From the NCBI RefSeq assembly GCF_018614055.1, contig NZ_JAGGPB010000002.1:1-64000 (forward strand): a stretch of DNA of 64,000 bases, in the 5' to 3' direction. The position numbers and the translations under genes are program-made. The DNA is from Streptomyces sp. ISL-98 (GTDB taxonomy: Bacteria > Actinomycetota > Actinomycetes > Streptomycetales > Streptomycetaceae). Every line of letters starts with the position of its first letter. Within the stretch, counting starts at the first letter, position 1. The notes beneath the pieces were generated by a model that was not told the origin of the DNA, searched no databases, and saw nothing but the letters and a program-made list of their open reading frames with translations. Positions 8,545-17,040 of this stretch are shown in pieces.

Positions 8545-9749
8545 AAATGATCAAGATTCGACGTCATGAATTCCCCACGGGGGCATTGCCTCAGGTGCTG
8601 AAGGTGCTGGAGCGAAGGCTGAACGGAGAGCTGGAGGACCTCAAGGAGAACGCCGAGTGGTTCTCCATGGCTCTGAGCTCTGCGACCACTGCCCTTGACA
8701 GGCGCTGCTCGGGGGATCCCAAGGCCGACAAGCTGGAGACCTGGGTGGCCTGTGTCACCGCGATGCAGATCGGCCACGCCCTCTTCGTCTCGGCCCGCGC
8801 GACGTCACCTACCGTCACCTGCCAGGTCGGCCATGACGAGCACGTCTTCCGTTCCGGCGCCGGTCCCTGGGCCCACGCGGGCAACTGGCTCACGGCCTTC
8901 TGGCTGTCCTGCGTATGCCGTGACAGGCAGCGTACGGACGACCTGTGCCAGGTACCCGTCTCCCTGCTGCGCGAAGCGGGTGGCTTCGACGAGTACATCT
9001 ACTCCTGGGCCGAAGCACTACAGGCGTACTGGCTCAAGCAGCCGGAACTCGGCGACAAACTGCTCGCTGCCGTGGACGGCACCGACCCTGAAGTACTCCG
9101 GCCCGCCTCGCGAAGCGCCGTACTGAACCTCATGTATCCGCCCATGAACCTCTTGACCCAGGTGGTGCGCGGAGACCAGGACAGGTTCACCACTGAGCTG
9201 GCCAAGACCGTCGAATGGCACAAGGACTACTGGACCCGCGACGAGGAGCTGGAGCGCGATTCCGACGGGCTCATCGCGCTGGGCCCCCTGGCCGTCGCCT
9301 GCCTGGCCCTGGACTCGGGTTTCACCGTGGAAGTCGAATCGGAGTACCTGCCCAAGTACCTGCTCGACGGTGGTTGGGTGGGCGAGTTCCCCACATCGTC
9401 AACGCGCTGCCCCAGCACAGTCCAACCGACGAACAGGACCCGTATGACCCCCGGCGCCCCACCCACCACGCCTGACGAGGCCATCGCCATCGTCCGCGCC
9501 CGCTACGCCCAGCCCAAGCTCCCGGACGGCACCCCCGCCGAACTCCGCGTCCACGAGTTCGACATCGGCTACCTGGTGTACGCCGCCTTCCCACCCCGCA
9601 CCGACGCGGCGGGCCGCCCGGAGCCCGCCCCGCCCGGCGGAGCCAAGATCCTGGTGTCGAAGGAGACGGGCGAGACCGTCACCGTCCCCAACTACCCGCC
9701 CGAGCAGGCAATCGCGCTCTACCGCAAGAACCTCGAACACAACGCCTAG
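8541..9749 (+). CDS. Imm49-YrhB-like fusion protein (second module copy)
   Basis: 402 aa. Residues 1-285 are a paralogue of the Imm49 protein at 3931 (RRHEFPT, KLETWVACVTAMQ, WLTAFWLSC, EYLPKYLLDGGWVGEFP). Residues 302-402 are a paralogue of the YrhB-like protein at 4821 (EFDIGYLVY, PPGGAKILVSKETGETV). In the first copy a TAA follows EFPT; here that position reads through (acg-taa region replaced by aca-tcg) and about 15 linker residues lead in frame to the old ATG at 9444. ATG 8547 is an alternative start with better spacing to the upstream AAGGA. The fused gene is open throughout, so it may be functional. Confidence 0.75.
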   Translation: MKMIKIRRHEFPTGALPQVLKVLERRLNGELEDLKENAEWFSMALSSATTALDRRCSGDPKADKLETWVACVTAMQIGHALFVSARATSPTVTCQVGHDEHVFRSGAGPWAHAGNWLTAFWLSCVCRDRQRTDDLCQVPVSLLREAGGFDEYIYSWAEALQAYWLKQPELGDKLLAAVDGTDPEVLRPASRSAVLNLMYPPMNLLTQVVRGDQDRFTTELAKTVEWHKDYWTRDEELERDSDGLIALGPLAVACLALDSGFTVEVESEYLPKYLLDGGWVGEFPTSSTRCPSTVQPTNRTRMTPGAPPTTPDEAIAIVRARYAQPKLPDGTPAELRVHEFDIGYLVYAAFPPRTDAAGRPEPAPPGGAKILVSKETGETVTVPNYPPEQAIALYRKNLEHNA

Positions 9750-9789
9750 CCTTCGTCCGTATCCCCGGCACACACAAAGACGCACACCC

Positions 9790-10290
9790 ATGACCGCTCC
9801 GACCACCGGCTATGCACCACATCCCCACATAGGCGGCCGCGCCACCGTGCTGCGTGCCCTCGCCGCCTGGTGGATGGAGTGGCCAGGAACGCCGCGCGTC
9901 ATCGTCCTCACCGGGAGCCCGGGCAGCGGGCGTTCGCGCCTGCTCACCGGCTTCCTCATGCTGTGCGACCCGGAGTTCCGTAACCGGCTTCCGCTGGCCG
10001 ACCTCGACCCGTCGACCGTGCCACCCGAGCTCCCCGCCCCCGCGGTCCCGAGCGCGGCAGGGCTGACCGCTGCACAGATCGGATGGCTGCTCGCAGACCA
10101 TTACGGCCTGCAGGCCACGCGCATCGAGGACGTGTACGCCGAACTGGCCGCCCTCGACCGGACCGTGACCGTCGTCGTACCGGACGTCGACCAGGCAGGG
10201 CCGGTACGGACGACCGGCGAACCGGCCCGGGTCGTACAGGAAGTACTCAAGCCGCTCGCCACCACGGCCAACGTCCGGCTTCTGGCCTGC
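9790..10290 (+). pseudogene. Truncated second copy of the module NTPase
   Basis: Starting MTAPTTGYAPHPHIGGRATV, this is a close paralogue of residues 1-167 of the NTPase at 5212, including an intact P-loop (GSPGSGRS) and the VVVPDVD strand. Similarity stops abruptly after ANVRLLA at about 10289. The frame then runs on to 10794 through unrelated, low-quality sequence. The remaining 460 or so residues of the parent are missing. It is either a pseudogene or encodes only the nucleotide-binding half. Confidence 0.7.
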
Positions 10291-10649
10291 ACCTCAGCCT
10301 GCTCCCCGGCGGCTACACCGCCTGGTCGCACTCGGAGGAGCCAGGTCGTTGACCGCCTGCTGCCTTTGATCCGCGACGGCAAACCGGCTCATCCGCGTGC
10401 CGAGTCCGCCTTCCAGCGCATGGCCCCAAGGACAATGCCACGCTTCCGAGAAATCCGACGCCGGGGTCCACAGCACGGCCGGCTCGCCACCACTCATCCC
10501 CAGATCCCGAACTCGCGCTTCGAGGGCGCCCTGCCCAAGGGAACGGGTGATCCTCTTCGCAGCGTGCCCGGCCGGGGGGCTGCGTCCCGTTGTCAGTGCT
10601 GTGCGGTTGACTGGTTTCATCGTCAGAGCGTGAGCCCCGGGGGGAACCA
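10291..10649. other. Gene-free stretch of remnants before SUKH-like gene
   Basis: No intact gene is seen. It holds the break point of the truncated NTPase, a short piece reading LLPGGYTAWSHSEEP in another frame, the second direct repeat (10474-10537) and a piece reading ERVILFAACPAGG. These look like scraps of several genes joined together. Confidence 0.5.
10474..10537 (+). repeat. Direct repeat, right copy (about 64 bp)
   Basis: Partner of 8317-8380, encoding HGRLATTHPQIPNSRFEGALP if read in the same phase. It lies just beyond the truncated NTPase copy, so the pair brackets the second immunity module. Confidence 0.6.
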
Positions 10650-11255
10650 GTGCACAAGACCGAGCTGCTCGCCAAAGCAGAGGAGCCGACCGCCGAATGG
10701 CTCGAGTCCATTTTCGGCGTGGGATCGCTCTGGCGTCCCACGGAGACAGAGATTCCGGTTCGCCTTGAGGACAAGGAAGCCAGGAAGTTTCTGACCACGG
10801 TGGGCTTCCCGGCCGTGCGGATCGACTTCATAGATTTCACGTCGGCGGGCCTGCCCAAGGACGGACTGTGGGAAGAGGACCCCGACGAGCTGTTCGGCCG
10901 TAGATACCCCGACGATGACACTCCGCCGACGAGCTACTGCTACGGCTTCGGGACGTACGGCGGCGGATTCCACGTGCTGCTGAACGGCCCCACCGGAGAT
11001 GTCGACGTCTACGACCCCAACGGCTGGGATCACGCAGCTGGTTACGCAGGCTGGGCGGTCTCCTCCCTGCCCAAGCTCGCGGGTGCACTGGGACTGCTCA
11101 AGGCCTACGAGGACCGGCTGGCAGGCCCGGAGCCGGCGGTAGCGGCGCAAGAGCTGCGCTTGCTCGTCGAACAGCTGGAAGCAGGCGGGGAGTCGGCCTT
11201 CTGGGAGCACGTCTTGGAGCAGTTGGAAGACGAGTACGGGCCCTGGGAGGACTAG
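10650..11255 (+). CDS. SUKH-like putative immunity protein
   Basis: 201 aa. The GTG start at 10650 follows a GGGGGGA ribosome-binding site. The N-terminal half reads like SUKH-superfamily immunity proteins: FLTTVGFPAVRIDFIDF, then a polar loop and YCYGFGTYGGGFHVLLNGPTG. The middle SSLPKLAGALGLLKAYEDRL matches the helix that follows the core strands in that superfamily, and the C-terminus is acidic. There is no signal peptide. It lies in the immunity island with no toxin gene next to it, as for orphan immunity genes collected in such arrays. The superfamily call is moderate and the subfamily is not certain. Confidence 0.5.
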   Translation: MHKTELLAKAEEPTAEWLESIFGVGSLWRPTETEIPVRLEDKEARKFLTTVGFPAVRIDFIDFTSAGLPKDGLWEEDPDELFGRRYPDDDTPPTSYCYGFGTYGGGFHVLLNGPTGDVDVYDPNGWDHAAGYAGWAVSSLPKLAGALGLLKAYEDRLAGPEPAVAAQELRLLVEQLEAGGESAFWEHVLEQLEDEYGPWED

Positions 11256-11400
11256 GACGTCCCACGTGCAAAGGGGGGTCGGAAGCCGGACGAGCCGATG
11301 AAGCCCGTCCGGGCGCCCCACCGGTCCCGTCCCACCAGCCCTCTCTACCGGTCCCCGCACCGGCCGGTCGGTGAGGGGACGTGGCACACGGGCTGCGTGC

Positions 11401-11820
11401 TCAGTACAGAGAGAAGCCGCCGCTGTGCCGGCCCTTGCTCGTCTTGGGGGTCTGCGAGGGCTCTCCCTGGGAGCGTCCGGGCTCGGACCCGTCCGAGGAC
11501 GGGTCGCTGTTCGCCGGTACCTCACCGTGCCGGATCTCGTCGCGCTCGTCGTCGGACAGCGACTCCCACTCGCTGCGCAGGGATGCCAGACCGCCGCCCA
11601 GGGCGCGTGACGCCGAAGGGTCGTCCATGGCGTCGCGCAGGGTGATTTGGCCGGACAGCATCTTCTTGGCCATGTCCTGCATTTCCTTGCTCGCGTTACC
11701 GTTGTCGGCCAGCTTGCGCAGCGCGGAGTTCACTGAGCGGACCTGCTCCGGTTCGAGCGCTTCGTCCCACACGCCGCGGTCGGAGGACGGTCCCTGGGGT
11801 TTCTGGGGTTGCTGGGCCAT
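11401..11820 (-). CDS. Conserved hypothetical, charged cytosolic protein
   Basis: 139 aa, no family recognised. ATG 11820 is preceded by a good AGGAGA ribosome-binding site; a longer in-frame extension is unlikely because its composition is poor. The protein is polar and helical: VWDEALEPEQVRSVNSALRKL, MAKKMLSGQITLRDAMDDPSASRAL, WESLSDDERDEI, followed by a Ser/Pro/Gly-rich tail. It has no membrane segment or signal peptide. It is transcribed leftward, convergent with the SUKH-like gene and divergent from the membrane protein at 12049. The core looks well structured, so it is probably a real gene. Confidence 0.6.
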   Translation of the reverse strand: MAQQPQKPQGPSSDRGVWDEALEPEQVRSVNSALRKLADNGNASKEMQDMAKKMLSGQITLRDAMDDPSASRALGGGLASLRSEWESLSDDERDEIRHGEVPANSDPSSDGSEPGRSQGEPSQTPKTSKGRHSGGFSLY

Positions 11821-12048
11821 GTCGCTTCTCCTCACCTCTCGTCCCCTCAAGTATCTCTCGTCACCCGAAGTCGCTACGGATACGGTCGGTTGTTGACACA
11901 TCCGGGACCCGGAGGCCGCTCGTTGGGCAGCCCATTCCGTCGCGGCGTAGCGCACCGAAGTGATAGGAAAGCCTTTCGAATAGCGCTTGAGCTAGCGCCC
12001 GAATGGCGCGCGCCTCCCCTCCACACGGAAAAGACAGACACAGTCGCC

Positions 12049-12693
12049 ATGCCCCGCTCGCAGCCCGCAGGGATCGACCGCTGGCTCCGAGGCCTCGTCG
12101 GAAGCACCCTCGGCCGACTCGGGCGCGCGGGCGGTGTCGTGTTTCTCCTCGCGGGCCTCGCCTTGACCGGCGTAGGCGCGTACCAAGGGGCGTACGCAGC
12201 AGGGTGGGCCGGTACGCACGGCACCCTGACGGTCGAAAGCTGCGAGGTGACCTCCCCGCACAATGTCTCTCGGAGCAGCCGCAAGAACCGCAGCACCATC
12301 CGCTGCTGCGGCACTTTCGCGTCCGACGACGGCAAGGCCAAGGACATCAACGCCGCGCTGGAGGGCAAGCGCGGGTATCTCCAGGGCACAGAGGTCTCCG
12401 TTCAGCAGACGGACGCTCCGACGGCTGACGCCGACACAGACGCCGACTACGTCGTCGCAGGCCTGAACCGAGCCATGCACTGGTTCGCGGCCTTCTTCGC
12501 AGGCTGGGTCCTCACCGGCCTCGGCGTCTTCTGCGTCGCCACCGGCTACGCACCCTTCGGCAGCAGCCGGATCTCGTACGGCGCGGCATGGGACGCGGCG
12601 GGACGGAATGCGACGCGGCCGACCACGATCGGGATGATCGGCGTGGGCATCGTGGGGGCTGGACTGTCGTACTTGGTCAGTCTCTTCATTTGA
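12049..12693 (+). CDS. Small membrane protein, unknown function
   Basis: 214 aa. ATG 12049 is preferred because the extension to 11809 is Arg-rich and runs back over the divergent gene. Three hydrophobic segments are visible at about residues 25-45, 145-168 and 188-210. Between the first two lies a roughly 95-residue polar loop with three cysteines (SCEVTS, IRCCGT) and a Ser/Asp-rich stretch. That topology suggests an extracytoplasmic domain held by transmembrane helices. No family is recognised. It sits between the immunity island and a pair of leftward membrane-protein genes. Confidence 0.5.
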   Translation: MPRSQPAGIDRWLRGLVGSTLGRLGRAGGVVFLLAGLALTGVGAYQGAYAAGWAGTHGTLTVESCEVTSPHNVSRSSRKNRSTIRCCGTFASDDGKAKDINAALEGKRGYLQGTEVSVQQTDAPTADADTDADYVVAGLNRAMHWFAAFFAGWVLTGLGVFCVATGYAPFGSSRISYGAAWDAAGRNATRPTTIGMIGVGIVGAGLSYLVSLFI

Positions 12694-12869
12694 CGGGTTG
12701 TAACCCCTCGGCAGCAGCTCCACAGCACGGGTCTGGGACCGCATCTGGAGGTCAAATGGCGATGCTTGCAGTGGACTCGGCGGCATGCTGGCCGGGCTTG
12801 GGCGTCGGGTGTCATCTGGCCCGCTCCAAGCACTGGCGCTTCCGATACGTGCGTTTCACAACCTTGCGG

Positions 12870-13409
12870 TCACTGCCGATGCAGAGTCATCAGCCCGTGC
12901 CCGCCCGGCAGGGCGATGACGCCACCCCGGTCAGCGTTGCCCGCGAACCAGGCCCCGTGCTCGAACTCTCCCGACCAGCGCGTGCGCCGACGCCACGTAC
13001 GAGCGGCCAGCACCGGCGTCCAGTCCGCGTCGTCACCCCCGTCACCGAGCCTGAGCTGCACGGCGGTACCCGCACCGGCTTTGGCGTCCGGCCTGCGGAC
13101 CGCGGAGCAGTACCGCCAGGGGCCGGACTTCAGAACGCTCTCGACGGCGCGCAGCCAGCGCAATGCCTTGGCTGGCCCCGCCAGCAAAAAGGCAGCGGGT
13201 ATCAGCAGAAAGGATGCGGTGCCCGAGACAAGCTGCGTCTCCTCTTCCTTGAACGCCTTCGCCACGATGAGCAGAGCAAGGAACACGGCGACCCTGATCA
13301 ACAAACTGACGAGAGCCCTGCGTCGGGCATTCTCATACGCCTGCCGGGTGGCGGGATCGTCGAAGGCACACTTGGCCAAGGGGAGGGGGACAGAGAGACC
13401 GGACTTCAC
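12870..13409 (-). CDS. Membrane protein, T7SS-linked paralogue family, copy 1
   Basis: 179 aa. The N-terminus AKCAFDDPATRQAYENARRRAL is followed by two hydrophobic segments (about 33-51 and 62-78), then a soluble domain: LRAVESVLKSGPWRYCSAV, DWTPVLAARTWRRRTRWSG, EHGAWFAGNADRGGVIALPGG, LMTLHRQ. The gene at 13447 has the same architecture and motifs, and a decayed third copy ends the T7SS gene string at 20.1-20.7 kb. From that linkage I infer a T7SS-related role. No named family is recognised. It is 37 bases downstream of its paralogue and probably cotranscribed with it. Confidence 0.6.
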   Translation of the reverse strand: MKSGLSVPLPLAKCAFDDPATRQAYENARRRALVSLLIRVAVFLALLIVAKAFKEEETQLVSGTASFLLIPAAFLLAGPAKALRWLRAVESVLKSGPWRYCSAVRRPDAKAGAGTAVQLRLGDGGDDADWTPVLAARTWRRRTRWSGEFEHGAWFAGNADRGGVIALPGGHGLMTLHRQ

Positions 13410-13446
13410 GCGGACAACTCCTCGTCATTTGATTCAGCAAACGAAA

Positions 13447-14097
13447 TTATGGGCGAAGGCCCGCACTCAGAGTTCCGATACCGGCCCTCTTGGCCCGCGC
13501 CATGCGGTCCTTGTCGCGGGCGATCTCCCGGTACTCCTCAACGGGCGTCCGGCTGCCACGCTCAAGAGTCATGAGGTCCCTGCCCCCGGGCACCGCGATC
13601 ACACCACCGAATTCAGGGTCACCGGCGAACCAGGCACCCTGCTCCATCGCCCCCGTCCAGCGCTTCCTCCGCAGAGGGTTGACCGCCCGCATGGTCTTGG
13701 ACCAGTCGCTGTCCGCGTCAGCCTTGAGCTGCACAACGAGCGCCATCGTGTCCTTGACATCGTGGCAAGGACGTACGGAAGAGCGGTACTCCCAGGGATA
13801 CTCGCGGAGCACCTTCCGGATCCTGCGCAGCCGGAGGACCGGCCCAAACGAGTACAGCACGAGGGCGAAGATGAGCGGAGCCGCGATCACGCACACGAAG
13901 CCCGCGATGCGCATCCACATAGGCTGCGCTCTGGGCCGATCCCCCAGCATCCCCATCACCACCAGGGTCGCCAACAGCAGAATCATGACCAGCGGCAGAA
14001 CCACTACCGCGCGCAGTCGTGCTCGCCTCCAATTTCGCCTCGTCTGAGGTTGATCGAAGGCGCACTTATCCGGTGGGACCTGGACTGCGGGTGTCAT
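13447..14097 (-). CDS. Membrane protein, T7SS-linked paralogue family, copy 2
   Basis: 216 aa from ATG 14097, preceded by CAGGAG. Residues 7-28 (PPDKCAFDQPQTRRNWRRARL) precede two transmembrane segments at about 33-55 and 65-88. The soluble part carries IRKVLREYPWEYRSSV, DWSKTMRAVNPLRRKRWTG, EQGAWFAGDPEFGGVIAVPGG and DLMTLERG, then a charged helical tail that copy 1 lacks. This is the longest and best-preserved member of the family in the window and serves as reference for the pseudogene at 20102. Function unknown. Confidence 0.6.
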   Translation of the reverse strand: MTPAVQVPPDKCAFDQPQTRRNWRRARLRAVVVLPLVMILLLATLVVMGMLGDRPRAQPMWMRIAGFVCVIAAPLIFALVLYSFGPVLRLRRIRKVLREYPWEYRSSVRPCHDVKDTMALVVQLKADADSDWSKTMRAVNPLRRKRWTGAMEQGAWFAGDPEFGGVIAVPGGRDLMTLERGSRTPVEEYREIARDKDRMARAKRAGIGTLSAGLRP

Positions 14098-14141
14098 CTG
14101 GCTGGCTCCTGCTTCGGGGTCCCGAGAGTGTAGGCCACCCG

Positions 14142-14335
14142 TCACCGCAGCAGATGATCGGCCTTACCGGCCTTGATGTCGCGGATCAGGGTGCGGAGGG
14201 CTTCGCAGGTTTCGGTGAGTAAATGGTCCTCCTGGTCGGCGATGGCGCTGCAGCTGTGCCGTGGCTGTCGGTTCCTATGCGGAAGTAGTCGTTGCCTCGG
14301 CTGCAGTACGGCTCTTCCCAGTTGATGTCCGTCAC
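14142..14335 (-). pseudogene. Frameshifted DUF397-like small gene
   Basis: From GTG 14335 the frame reads VTDINWEEPYCSRGNDYFRIG, then loses sense after SHGTA. One base over, it continues IADQEDHLLTETCEALRTL and ends KAGKADHLLR-stop. The span is 194 bases, two more than a multiple of three, so a single shift near 14230 explains it. The W-x2-PYC-S...F-RIG...ADQED pattern is like the small DUF397-type proteins found near XRE regulators. It may be a decayed gene or a base-call error. Confidence 0.45.
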
Positions 14336-14822
14336 GGTGACCTCGCGAGAGAGCGATTGCGATGCTGTGGATGACGTCGTGCGAAGCTGTGGACCAACAG
14401 CACCGCATCCTCCATCAGGCCCAAGTGCGTGCGGTACGCCTCGTCGACATTGAGCATCCTGTGCACCACCAAGCCCGTGTCGAACTAGAGCTGCAGGTGC
14501 CGTACTGGGGAGAAGCGCCCGCCATGCGTTCCACGACGCGCATCCCAACACAGCCAGAGCCGCTGGGCTTTCGTCCTCCCGACGACGCCGGTGCGACAAC
14601 GCTGCCACGAGTCGCCGGGCAAGGTGGCGCCGATCGCGTCGGGCGGACGCCTGTTCCTCGCCGGGCGTCGAGTACGTAACGAACGTTGTGGAGCGCCGGA
14701 TGCTGCACTGTGAAGGTTTGGCGAACGGGCAGGCCCCCCTTGCCGACCCCATGTCACCTGCTGATTAACGTGTGACCAGGGTTGACGACTGCAAAATCCG
14801 AGACAACGGGGAGTACGGCGCG
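14336..14822. other. Gene-free stretch upstream of the second T7SS cassette
   Basis: No intact gene is supported. On the minus strand, 14336-14490 reads VVHRMLNVDEAYRTHLG-like sequence in one frame, suggesting the decayed tail of a gene upstream of the DUF397-like remnant. The rest has no convincing codon bias. A promoter for the rightward cassette should lie in the last 150 bases, but no clear -35/-10 pair could be picked out. Confidence 0.4.
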
Positions 14823-15125
14823 ATGGGGGCAGGCTTCAAAGTCGAGATTACCGAGCTCGACGGGCTCGTCAGGGAACTCCACCGGAGCCAGGAGGAAATG
14901 CGCTCGGCGCTTAACGCGCTGCGCGACACCGGCCCGAAGACCACAGGCAGCAAGGAACTCGACAACGCCTGTGATGAGTTCCACGACAGCTGGGACGACG
15001 CGATCAAGAAGATCGCCGACGGTACGCAGACCATCGAGGACAAGCTCAAGCAGACCCGTGACGTCTACCGGGATGTCGACGCGGCCATCCGCGACGGCTT
15101 CGGCGGGAAAGGTGGCGGGAAGTGA
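14823..15125 (+). CDS. WXG100-like ESX substrate/partner
   Basis: 100 aa, a typical length for the WXG100 superfamily. It is all-helical, with a central turn around HDSWDDAIKK where the Trp of the W-x-G hairpin would be, flanked by two amphipathic helices (LDGLVRELHRSQEEMRSAL and GTQTIEDKLKQTRDVYRDV) and a Gly/Lys-rich tail. There is no signal peptide. ATG 14823 follows a GGGGAG-like site. It overlaps the next gene by four bases (GTGA), consistent with a secreted heterodimer-type partner made with its scaffold protein. The exact W-x-G is degenerate, so call it WXG-like. Confidence 0.65.
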   Translation: MGAGFKVEITELDGLVRELHRSQEEMRSALNALRDTGPKTTGSKELDNACDEFHDSWDDAIKKIADGTQTIEDKLKQTRDVYRDVDAAIRDGFGGKGGGK

Positions 15126-16513
15126 GCGACAAGTACCCCTCCCTCGGCTTCGACCCGGCGCCGGGCGACGTTGGCAACGTGGGGACGCTCGCGGACCGTA
15201 CCAAGAAGGCGGCGACCGCGCTCGACCATGCGCAGGACAGCATCAAACGCCTCACCGGGAACGTGAGTTGGGCCGGAGATGCCGCCTCCGCGTTCTCGAA
15301 GAAGGTCGGGGAGCTGCCGCGCTATCTGAAGGACAGCCACGAGGCAATGCAGACCGCGTCGTCGGAACTGTCGAAGTGGCGCGAGGGACTCACCCACTAC
15401 CAGAGCGCGGCCCGTACGTACGAGGTTCGGGCCAAGGAAGCCAAAGGCAAGGTGGCTTCGGCGGAGAAGGCCAACGACGCCGCGGCCGGCCGCTACAACC
15501 AGGCCGCGGCCGACCCCGCGTTCCGACTGAGCGGCCAGGTCTTCACGGGCCCCGCGCTGCAAGATGCCCAGGCGAAGGTCGATGCGGCGAACGCGCGGCT
15601 GAAGCAGGCGGACGGTGACCTCTCGGGAGCCTCCGCGCAGTTGGAGCAGGCGCAGCGCGAGCTCGAGGAGATCATCAAACGGGCTGAGCAGCTGCTGGAG
15701 GACCACCAGGCCGAGGCCCGCGGGATCGCGGGGCACATACGCAAGGCAACTGACGGCGCCCCCGATCCGGGGTTCTGGGAGCGGCTCGGCGACAAGTTCA
15801 AAGAGATCGGGCACTCGATCCAGGAATGGTGCGCCCGGCACAAGGACCTGCTGAACAAGATCGGCGACTGGCTGAGCAACATCTCCGCCGTGCTCGGCAT
15901 TCTGGCGCTGCTGACTCTGTGGTGTCCCCCGTTGTCCGGCGCACTCGCGTTGGCGAGTGCGGGGTTCTCGGCGGGCGCGCTGCTCTCGCACGGTGCGGCG
16001 AAGCTCGGCGGGGCTGACGTCAGCCTGATGACCCTCGCCGGCGACGCGATCGGCATCCTTCCTGGAGCTGGGTTCGCGAAAGTCGCGATCTCGGGTTCGG
16101 TGAAGGTCGCGGTACGTGCGGAAAGGGTCGGTGATGCGGTGGTTTCAAACATCGACGACCTGCAAAAGATCAGCCGGTTGGATCGTGCCGCCTCGGCAGG
16201 CATCGCCGAAGCGCGCGATCTCGCCGACAACGTCGGTGGCCGCGTCTACGACGCAGCAGGTGGCGTCGGAAACCGGCTGAAGCTCGCCTGGGAGAATTCA
16301 GTCGCTCACAATCTCGGCGCCCCGCTCACTGAAGGCAAGCTCAACGACATCATCGCCAACACCCCAGTACTCAAGGACCTCGACTCCCTGAAGGCAGCCA
16401 TCCGTCCCGACGGCAGCCTGGACCCGATGTCCTGGTGGTCGAAGGGGCCTCAGCTTGCCCAGTCCTTGCCGGGCACAGTCAGCGGGATCTACGACAGTGT
16501 GACGGGAGAGTAG
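15122..16513 (+). CDS. T7SS-secreted scaffold protein with T7SS-signal N-terminus
   Basis: 463 aa from GTG 15122. The N-terminus YPSLGFDPAPGDVGNVGTL and following helices with NVSWAGDAASAFSKKVGELP are typical of actinobacterial putative T7SS-secreted proteins, where a W-x-G-like turn sits in a four-helix LXG/WXG-type domain. Residues 100-220 form a long coiled coil (AQLEQAQRELEEIIKRAEQLL). A hydrophobic segment at about 245-285 follows (LSNISAVLGILALLTLW). The C-terminal 150 residues show no recognised toxin fold and end in DSVTGE. It is probably a surface or effector scaffold, the downstream genes being accessory factors. Confidence 0.7.
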   Translation: MSDKYPSLGFDPAPGDVGNVGTLADRTKKAATALDHAQDSIKRLTGNVSWAGDAASAFSKKVGELPRYLKDSHEAMQTASSELSKWREGLTHYQSAARTYEVRAKEAKGKVASAEKANDAAAGRYNQAAADPAFRLSGQVFTGPALQDAQAKVDAANARLKQADGDLSGASAQLEQAQRELEEIIKRAEQLLEDHQAEARGIAGHIRKATDGAPDPGFWERLGDKFKEIGHSIQEWCARHKDLLNKIGDWLSNISAVLGILALLTLWCPPLSGALALASAGFSAGALLSHGAAKLGGADVSLMTLAGDAIGILPGAGFAKVAISGSVKVAVRAERVGDAVVSNIDDLQKISRLDRAASAGIAEARDLADNVGGRVYDAAGGVGNRLKLAWENSVAHNLGAPLTEGKLNDIIANTPVLKDLDSLKAAIRPDGSLDPMSWWSKGPQLAQSLPGTVSGIYDSVTGE

Positions 16514-16515
16514 GC

Positions 16516-17040
16516 ATGGTTTCCGCGCCCCACCCACATTCGCTCGACGACCCGGTTCTGCCCCACCCTTCGAGGTTGGGGCTCCTCCTGTGGTTCGTCG
16601 TGCAATGGGTCCTGATTCCCCTGGACTTCGTCGTCCGGGCTGTCTGGCTTGTCATGGTCGCCCTCGGAAACGGCGACCCCGACCTGATCGGGCGGTTGCG
16701 GAACGCAACTGCGCGATTCCTGTCCCCGAGCAAGCTCTGGGTCCGTATGTCCCGGAACCCCGCCCGGCAAGAGGCCTACTTGGACGAGCAGTTCGCCCGC
16801 CTGGCCCCGGAGCTCGTGCAGCAGCGTTTCAGCTGGCGCACAGGATTCTACCACCGTGTGGACACCCTGGGAGCTGACCGCGACCACCTGAGTGGTGTCG
16901 TCCTGCATCCCCGGGAGTACCGAGGGGTTCCGTCCAGCACCGTAATCCGTATCGCGCACAGGCATCACCTCACCGTCGGGTTGGCGTGGTCAACGGGACT
17001 CACCGACGGCCTGATCCTCGGCCCGGAGGAGAGGTCGTAA
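16516..17040 (+). CDS. Small membrane protein in T7SS substrate cassette
   Basis: 174 aa from ATG 16516, two bases after the previous stop. One long or two short hydrophobic segments at about residues 18-50 (LGLLLWFVVQWVLIPLDF, VWLVMVALGNG) are followed by a basic soluble region (LWVRMSRNPARQEAYLDEQF, STVIRIAHRHHLTVGLAWS). No family is recognised. Its stop and the next ATG share one base (TAATG), so the two are cotranslated. It could be a membrane-bound partner of the secreted protein upstream, but that rests on operon position alone. Confidence 0.55.
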   Translation: MVSAPHPHSLDDPVLPHPSRLGLLLWFVVQWVLIPLDFVVRAVWLVMVALGNGDPDLIGRLRNATARFLSPSKLWVRMSRNPARQEAYLDEQFARLAPELVQQRFSWRTGFYHRVDTLGADRDHLSGVVLHPREYRGVPSSTVIRIAHRHHLTVGLAWSTGLTDGLILGPEERS

